Source of the DNA: Paracoccaceae bacterium
GTDB taxonomy: Bacteria > Pseudomonadota > Alphaproteobacteria > Rhodobacterales > Rhodobacteraceae
Direction of reading: 5' to 3'
DNA length: 10,238 bases
NCBI GenBank assembly: GCA_007123625.1
Contig: SKKS01000113.1
Location: 1-10,238 of the forward strand
The position numbers and the translations under genes were made by a program. The notes beneath the pieces are model-generated. The model was not told the DNA's origin. It was given only the letters and a program-made list of their open reading frames with translations, and made no database searches. Every line of letters begins with the position of its first letter. The first letter of the stretch is position 1. This document shows positions 6,879-10,238 of this stretch, in pieces.

Positions 6879-7241
6879 ATGTCCCCCGAAACCGCCCCTG
6901 CCGAAGGTGAGCCGCTCATCCGGCCCTCCAGCACCGAGCACCCGCTTTACGAAACCATCGTCGAGGCGTGCAAATCGGTCTATGATCCGGAAATCCCGGT
7001 AAACATCTATGATCTGGGCCTGATCTATACCATCGCGATCACCGAAGAAAACGCGGTCGATATCGTGATGACCCTGACCGCGCCGGGCTGCCCCGTGGCA
7101 GGCGAAATGCCGGGCTGGGTGGCCGATGCCGTGAACGCCGTCGAAGGCGTGAAACAAGTCGATGTCGACATGACGTTCGAGCCGCAATGGGGCATGGACA
7201 TGATGTCGGACGAGGCGCGTCTGGAACTGGGGTTCATGTAA
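6879..7241 (+). CDS. sufT: SufT-like Fe-S cluster assembly protein (DUF59/MIP18 family)
   Basis: This 120-aa protein has a start ATG with GAGG (6870-6873) 5 nt upstream. The DUF59 domain spans about residues 20-115 and shows the family hallmarks VYDPEIPVNIYDLGLIY (34-50), MTLTAPGCPVAGEMP with the conserved cysteine C71, and a terminal FEPQWGMDMMSDEAR matching the P-x-W-x-x-x-M-S-x-x-A end. MIP18/SufT proteins help mature Fe-S proteins in the cytoplasm. A SufA-type carrier two genes downstream strengthens the Fe-S assignment. Its stop shares one base with the next ATG (TAATG), so the following gene is probably coupled to it. The core suf genes (sufB, sufC, sufD, sufS) are not in this window, so this appears to be a satellite of, or separate from, the main operon. 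Confidence 0.9.
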   Translation: MSPETAPAEGEPLIRPSSTEHPLYETIVEACKSVYDPEIPVNIYDLGLIYTIAITEENAVDIVMTLTAPGCPVAGEMPGWVADAVNAVEGVKQVDVDMTFEPQWGMDMMSDEARLELGFM

Positions 7242-7876
7242 TGCCCCTGCCCGTCGCGGAACGCACACAGGACCACGCCGACATGCTGGCGGGGCTGCCC
7301 TATGACCCGGGCTGCCCGCAGCTTGTAGCCATGCGCAAGAACGTGCAGGCCCTTATCCGCGACTACAACGCCACCATCTATGGCGAGGACGCACGCGCGC
7401 CGTTGATGGAAGCGATCCTTGGCACCTGGAACGGCGCCGTGATCCGTCCGCCCTTTCATGTGGACTACGGCTGCAACATCCATTTCGAGCCGGGGTGTTT
7501 CGTGAACTTTGGCGCGGTTTTTCTGGATGTGTGCGAAATCCGCATCGGTGCGCGCACACAGATCGGCCCGAACGTGCAGATCCTCACTCCGGATCACCCG
7601 CGCGACTCCGCCCGCCGCGCTCTGGGCGAAGAATGGGGCAAGCCCGTCACCATCGGTTCCGACGTCTGGATCGGTGGCGGCGCGATCGTGCTGCCCGGAA
7701 TCACCGTGGGCGATGGCGCGATCATCGGCGCCGGCGCCGTGGTCAGCCGCGATGTGCCCCCGGGCGTGACCGTGGCCGGAAACCCCGCGCGCCCCGTCGC
7801 CACGCAGGCAACTGCGGGCACCATGTCCAACCCACCGGCGCGCGCAACGCACGCCGAAACGCTGGAAGCAGGCTGA
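7241..7876 (+). CDS. Sugar O-acetyltransferase (LacA/Maa/NodL type, left-handed beta helix)
   Basis: The start is the ATG at 7241, overlapping the sufT stop by one base; the open frame further upstream is antisense-like and unsupported. The 211-aa product begins with the helical maltose-acetyltransferase-type N-terminal segment (MLAGLPYDPGCPQLVAMR, about 15-32). It then has hexapeptide coils from about residue 77 (CNIHFEPGCFVNFG), the catalytic-type histidine H119 in LTPDHP, and the late coils IGSDVWIGGGAIVLPG, VGDGAIIGAGAVVSRDVPPG and AGNPAR that form the acetyl-CoA end. The family transfers acetyl from acetyl-CoA to sugar or oligosaccharide hydroxyls in the cytoplasm. The extra tail after about residue 188 looks disordered. 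The acceptor is unknown. Its position between two Fe-S assembly genes, with no spacing on either side, is unusual and does not explain its substrate. Confidence 0.88.
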   Translation: MPLPVAERTQDHADMLAGLPYDPGCPQLVAMRKNVQALIRDYNATIYGEDARAPLMEAILGTWNGAVIRPPFHVDYGCNIHFEPGCFVNFGAVFLDVCEIRIGARTQIGPNVQILTPDHPRDSARRALGEEWGKPVTIGSDVWIGGGAIVLPGITVGDGAIIGAGAVVSRDVPPGVTVAGNPARPVATQATAGTMSNPPARATHAETLEAG

Positions 7877-8257
7877 ATGTTTGGTATCCCCGGAAAATCC
7901 CCCGTCACCCTGACCCCGCGCGCCGTGCGCCACATCACGCGCCTGCTGGAGCGCGAGAACGCCAAGGGCCTGCGCGTGGGCGTCAGGAAAGGCGGCTGCG
8001 CAGGCATGGAATACACGATGGAAACTGCATCCGAGATCGGCCCGCACGAGGAGGTCATCGAACAGGACGGCGCGCGCATCATCATTGCGCCGATGGCGCA
8101 GATGTTCCTTTTCGGTACTGAAATCGACTATGAAACCGGCCTGCTGGAAAGCGGGTTCAAGTTCCGCAATCCTAATGTGACCGAAGCCTGCGGATGCGGC
8201 GAATCAATCAAGTTCGGCGACATTGCCGACGCGCCGGACCCTGCCTCCGGGCACTGA
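7877..8257 (+). CDS. sufA: A-type Fe-S carrier (HesB/IscA/SufA family)
   Basis: This 126-aa protein starts at the ATG directly after the acetyltransferase stop (TGAATG, no gap). The three cysteines of A-type carriers are present with normal spacing: C41 in KGGCAG, and C105 and C107 in ACGCGES near the C terminus. The YETGLLESGFKFRNPN block between them is also family-typical. These proteins bind Fe-S or iron and hand clusters to apoproteins in the cytoplasm. Linkage to SufT and lack of a visible isc context favours the SUF branch over IscA or ErpA, but the symbol is by context. A 69-bp gap follows before tpiA on the same strand with no convincing terminator, so read-through into tpiA is possible. 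Confidence 0.88.
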   Translation: MFGIPGKSPVTLTPRAVRHITRLLERENAKGLRVGVRKGGCAGMEYTMETASEIGPHEEVIEQDGARIIIAPMAQMFLFGTEIDYETGLLESGFKFRNPNVTEACGCGESIKFGDIADAPDPASGH

Positions 8258-8298
8258 TCGCGCTTTTCGGGTCCCAAACCGGTCGCGCGTGCGTTACA

Positions 8299-8323
8299 AC
8301 CCTCCGACACGCCACAGGAGGGT
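8299..8323 (+). promoter_or_regulatory. Hairpin able to mask the tpiA Shine-Dalgarno
   Basis: ACCCTCC (8299-8305) is a perfect complement of GGAGGGT (8317-8323) across an 11-nt loop. The right arm is the core of the tpiA ribosome site AGGAGGG (8316-8322), which ends 4 nt before the ATG. In mRNA the 7-bp stem would hide the site, a plausible way to limit or regulate translation. No riboswitch class is recognised. Confidence 0.5.
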
Positions 8324-8326
8324 CCC

Positions 8327-9082
8327 ATGCGCCGCAAGCTTGCCGCCGGAAACTGGAAGATGCACGGCCTCGCCACAGACCTGGCCGAGGCCGAAACACT
8401 GGCCCGCGCCCATCCCGCCCCCACAGTGGATGTGCTCATCTGCCCGCCTGCTACGCTTTTGTGCCGCATGGTGGCCGCACTGGCCCGCAAGCCCATCGCG
8501 GTCGGCGCGCAGGATTGCCACACCGCCGAGAAGGGCGCCCATACGGGCGACATATCGGCGCCGATGATCGCCGACACCGGCGCCAGTGCCGTGATCCTGG
8601 GCCATTCCGAACGCCGCGCCGATCACGCCGAGTCTTCGGCCCAGGTCGCCGCCAAGACCATCGCCGCCCATGCCGTCGGCCTGACTGCCATTGTCTGCCT
8701 TGGTGAAACCGAGGCCCAGCGCGACGCGGGCCAGACCCTGGCGGTGGTGAGCGAACAGTTGCGCCTGTCCTTGCCCGAAGGTGCCAACGCCGAAAACACC
8801 GTGGTCGCGTATGAGCCTGTCTGGGCCATCGGCACGGGCCGGACCCCGACCCTGGACCAGATCGCCGAGGTCCACGATCACCTGCGCGCGTTGCTGCCGG
8901 ACCCGAATATACGGCTGCTTTACGGCGGTTCGGTCAAGCCCGCCAATGCCGCCGAGATCTTCGCGATCAGCAATGTCGATGGCGCGCTGGTCGGCGGCGC
9001 CTCGCTCAAGGCCGATGACTTTGGCGCCATTGTCGCAGCGCTAGAAGCTGCAGAGGGCACCGGGGGCGCGGCCACCCCCTGA
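8327..9082 (+). CDS. tpiA: Triosephosphate isomerase
   Basis: TpiA interconverts dihydroxyacetone phosphate and glyceraldehyde 3-phosphate in the cytoplasm. The 251-aa length is standard. The substrate-binding N9 and K11 (GNWKMHG), the electrophile H93 (ILGHSERR), the general base E163 (YEPVWAIGTG, followed by the flexible loop 6), and the phosphate loops GGSVKP (200-205) and GGASL (223-227) are all intact. The start has a very strong Shine-Dalgarno, AGGAGGG, which is also one arm of a hairpin. The gene follows the sufA-like gene by 69 bp and is convergent with the SDR gene. A GGGGG/CCCCC pair at its very end (9062-9066 with 9075-9079) could form a weak hairpin. The short Gly/Ala-rich tail is unremarkable. 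Confidence 0.97.
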   Translation: MRRKLAAGNWKMHGLATDLAEAETLARAHPAPTVDVLICPPATLLCRMVAALARKPIAVGAQDCHTAEKGAHTGDISAPMIADTGASAVILGHSERRADHAESSAQVAAKTIAAHAVGLTAIVCLGETEAQRDAGQTLAVVSEQLRLSLPEGANAENTVVAYEPVWAIGTGRTPTLDQIAEVHDHLRALLPDPNIRLLYGGSVKPANAAEIFAISNVDGALVGGASLKADDFGAIVAALEAAEGTGGAATP

Positions 9083-9138
9083 CGACTCCGCGCGCGCAAC
9101 CGCAGGACCGCAGGGCACCAGAGCGCCCCCGCAGCACC

Positions 9139-9912
9139 TCAGACGTCGTGGCGCTCCTGCATCATCGCGCGGAAATGATCGTCGCGCACATCCACCATCA
9201 CTTCGGTCAGGGCGCGCGCGCCAGGACCGCATAGCCAGGCCATGATGCTGGCCGTCACCTCGGGCGCGACCAGGTCGGCGCGGGCGATCCGGCTGATGGG
9301 GTTCAGCCCGGCGGTCCGAATCTCGCCCTGCATGTCGGTGTCGGTGGGCGGGATGCCAAGGAAAAAGAACTGCACGCCGCTGCCTGCGAGCTCCAGCGCG
9401 CACATTGCCGTCAGCATGCGCGCGGCGGCCTTGCTGGTGCAATAGGCGGTCCACCCCTCCATCGGGGTCGTCGCCGCGCCGGTGCCTGCATTGATCACCA
9501 CCCCGCCCGAGGCCTGCAAAAGCCCCAGCGCGGCGCAGGTCATCCGGTGCACCCCCATCACGTTGACATCGAACGCAGGCGCCAGCGCGCCACTGCCCAG
9601 TGTGGTCAACCGCCCGATGGGCGCAATCAGCCCGGCATTGTTGATCAGCGCATCCAGTTGGCCCGCGCTGTCGGAAATGCGCGCCACTGCGGCATGCACG
9701 TCGGCATCGCTGGTCACATCCAGCGGCAAGGTCTCGATCCCATCGCCAGCAGGCAGCGCAAAGGGCCGCCCCGGTTGGTGCGCGGCAAAGACGCGCGCGC
9801 CCTGCCCGACCAGCGCCCGCGCCGCTGCCGCGCCAATCCCGCGCCCCGCGCCCGTGATCAGCACCACCTTGCCGCTCAGGTCCGGCATCGGGATCGGGGA
9901 CAGGTTGAACAT
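9139..9912 (-). CDS. SDR family NAD(P)-dependent oxidoreductase
   Basis: The start ATG at 9912 has GAGGAG about 9 nt upstream; the internal ATG at residue 9 lacks such a signal. The 257-aa product is a classical short-chain dehydrogenase: TGAGRGIG (20-27) for the cofactor, LDVT (64-67), NNAG (91-94), the catalytic asparagine N117, and YCTSK with Y157 and K161. At the usual serine position, 13 residues before the tyrosine, there is a threonine (T144 in NAGTGA), a conservative but uncommon change in the catalytic set. The product segment GIPPTDTDM replaces the usual PGxxxT(D)M. The cofactor specificity and substrate cannot be read from sequence. The gene is divergent from an enolase-superfamily gene with a shared palindromic operator, so a sugar-acid or hydroxy-acid dehydrogenase role is likely by context. 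It ends 56 bp from the convergent tpiA. Confidence 0.88.
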   Translation of the reverse strand: MFNLSPIPMPDLSGKVVLITGAGRGIGAAAARALVGQGARVFAAHQPGRPFALPAGDGIETLPLDVTSDADVHAAVARISDSAGQLDALINNAGLIAPIGRLTTLGSGALAPAFDVNVMGVHRMTCAALGLLQASGGVVINAGTGAATTPMEGWTAYCTSKAAARMLTAMCALELAGSGVQFFFLGIPPTDTDMQGEIRTAGLNPISRIARADLVAPEVTASIMAWLCGPGARALTEVMVDVRDDHFRAMMQERHDV

Positions 9913-9917
9913 GGGGC

Positions 9918-9946
9918 TTGACTCCTCGATTGGCAGTGATGTTAAT
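9918..9946 (+). promoter_or_regulatory. Candidate promoter for the MR/MLE gene
   Basis: TTGACT (9918-9923) and GTTAAT (9941-9946; four of six to TATAAT) are separated by exactly 17 bp. The -10 overlaps the left arm of the AATTGG/CCAATT palindrome. The predicted start near 9953 leaves a leader of about 84 nt to the ATG at 10037. Confidence 0.45.
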
Positions 9947-9960
9947 TGGCCTGACCAATT
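9944..9960. promoter_or_regulatory. Palindromic operator, probably for a GntR-family (UxuR/ExuR-like) repressor
   Basis: AATTGG CCTGA CCAATT is a 17-bp sequence with perfect 6-bp arms and a 5-bp centre. It matches the arms of the E. coli UxuR/ExuR consensus as I recall it (AATTGG...CCAATT) and the general TGG-N5-CCA form of FadR-subfamily GntR sites. It covers the predicted +1 of both divergent promoters and touches both -10 boxes, the classic place for a repressor. Confidence 0.6.
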
Positions 9961-9988
9961 TGATACGCTGGCTGAAATCCGTTGTCAA
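9960..9988 (-). promoter_or_regulatory. Sigma70-type promoter for the SDR gene
   Basis: On the minus strand a perfect TTGACA (9988-9983) is followed after exactly 17 bp by TATCAA (9965-9960; four of six). The predicted start is near 9953, about 41 nt before the SDR ATG. This is the best promoter in the window, and its start coincides with the centre of the adjacent palindrome. Confidence 0.65.
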
Positions 9989-9998
9989 AACGTTTGAC
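9984..9998. repeat. Second palindrome, overlapping the SDR -35 box
   Basis: GTCAAA ACG TTTGAC has perfect 6-bp arms around 3 bp. It covers most of the minus-strand TTGACA. Its right side contains TGACCAA (9995-10001), also present in the right arm of the main operator (9952-9958), 43 bp or about four helical turns away. It may be an auxiliary site of the same regulator or a site for another one; the central AAACGTTT also resembles LacI-family sites. Confidence 0.4.
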
Positions 9999-10036
9999 CA
10001 AGACGGCCAGTCACAGGCAGGGGGGAGAACGGCGCC

Positions 10037-10238
10037 ATGAGCCGCATCGACAGGATCGAAGCCATTCCCGTGGCCTATCCCGACCCGAACGATTTCGACA
10101 CCATCCGCCGCACCGTACTGGTCAAGGTCATGACCGATGACGGCGTGACCGGTTGGGGCGAAAGCATCGCCATGTGGCCCGAAGCCTGCCGCGCCGTGAA
10201 GCTGGTAGTCGAAGAAGGGTTGCTGCCTGTGCTGCGCG
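10037..10238 (+). CDS. Mandelate racemase/muconate lactonizing enzyme family protein, N-terminal part
   Basis: The gene runs off the right edge; 67 residues are visible. The start ATG has GGAG (10024-10027) 9 nt upstream. The visible part is the N-terminal capping domain of the enolase superfamily MR/MLE group: IDRIEAIPVAYP, a strand RRTVLVKVMTDDG and the hallmark VTGWGES. The catalytic barrel with its lysines, metal ligands and general acids lies outside the window, so the reaction cannot be named. Family members include sugar-acid dehydratases, racemases and cycloisomerases. Divergence from an SDR gene with a UxuR-like operator between them points to sugar-acid or related carboxylate catabolism. 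The N terminus has no signal peptide, consistent with a cytoplasmic enzyme. Confidence 0.85.
   Translation, partial: MSRIDRIEAIPVAYPDPNDFDTIRRTVLVKVMTDDGVTGWGESIAMWPEACRAVKLVVEEGLLPVLR

Noticed and set aside
6750..7268. N-terminal extension of tgt up to 7268
   Set aside because: It would run antisense through sufT and the divergent promoter gap; the 379-aa form from 6749 has the standard length and a ribosome site.
7025..8047. 340-codon minus-strand open frame over sufT and the acetyltransferase
   Set aside because: Antisense to two well-supported genes; no recognisable motifs; shadow frame.
9062..9079. GGGGG/CCCCC pair at the end of tpiA as a terminator
   Set aside because: Only a 5-bp stem with an 8-nt loop inside the coding end and no U-tract; too weak to call.
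9041..9988. 315-codon minus-strand frame overlapping the SDR gene in another phase
   Set aside because: Low-complexity Arg/Ala/Gly-rich translation; the SDR frame at 9139-9912 carries all motifs.
1..10238. Mobile element, CRISPR array, toxin-antitoxin or defence system
   Set aside because: No transposase, integrase, phage, nuclease or repeat-spacer pattern was seen; gene content is core or catabolic metabolism.

Overview
This GC-rich window (roughly 65% G+C) looks like chromosome from an alphaproteobacterium of the Rhodobacterales (Roseobacter/Paracoccus-like). That assignment is inferred from protein style, base composition and gene content; no marker gene proves it. Coding density is high. 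Eleven of the thirteen genes are complete, and the genes at each edge are cut. I saw no tRNA, rRNA, CRISPR array, insertion sequence or phage gene.

Layout. (1) Positions 1-2073, plus strand: the 3' part of a PuuA-type gamma-glutamylpolyamine synthetase, overlapping by ATGA a PuuB-type FAD-dependent gamma-glutamylputrescine oxidase. This is the start of the glutamylated-polyamine route. (2) 2074-4673, plus strand: a 272-bp leader region with a candidate promoter, an exported two-domain rhodanese, a perfect 10-bp hairpin, a YeeE/YedE (TsuA-like) thiosulfate permease, and a 61-aa membrane protein with a cysteine near its C terminus. The last two are coupled by ATGA. Together they look like a thiosulfate/sulfane-sulfur uptake unit. 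(3) 4788-5366, plus strand: a small acidic lipoprotein that ends at a UUCG-loop hairpin. (4) 5395-6749, minus strand: tgt (queuosine tRNA modification) followed by slyX, overlapping by ATGA. (5) 6879-9082, plus strand: SufT-like DUF59 protein, LacA/Maa-type O-acetyltransferase, SufA/IscA-type carrier (all touching or overlapping), then tpiA, whose Shine-Dalgarno can be paired in a hairpin. (6) 9139-10238: an SDR dehydrogenase (minus) divergent from the N-terminal part of a mandelate racemase/muconate lactonizing enzyme family protein (plus).

The most informative non-coding element is the divergent control region 9913-10036. A 17-bp palindrome with AATTGG/CCAATT arms lies at the predicted transcription start of a promoter on each strand. 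It closely resembles hexuronate-type GntR (UxuR/ExuR) operators as I remember them. This suggests that the SDR and the MR/MLE enzyme form a repressor-controlled sugar-acid catabolic pair. The most novel candidates are the 61-aa cysteine-tailed protein in the thiosulfate cluster and the acetyltransferase placed between two Fe-S assembly genes. Nothing here amounts to an obviously undescribed defence or mobile system; most of the window is conserved metabolism.
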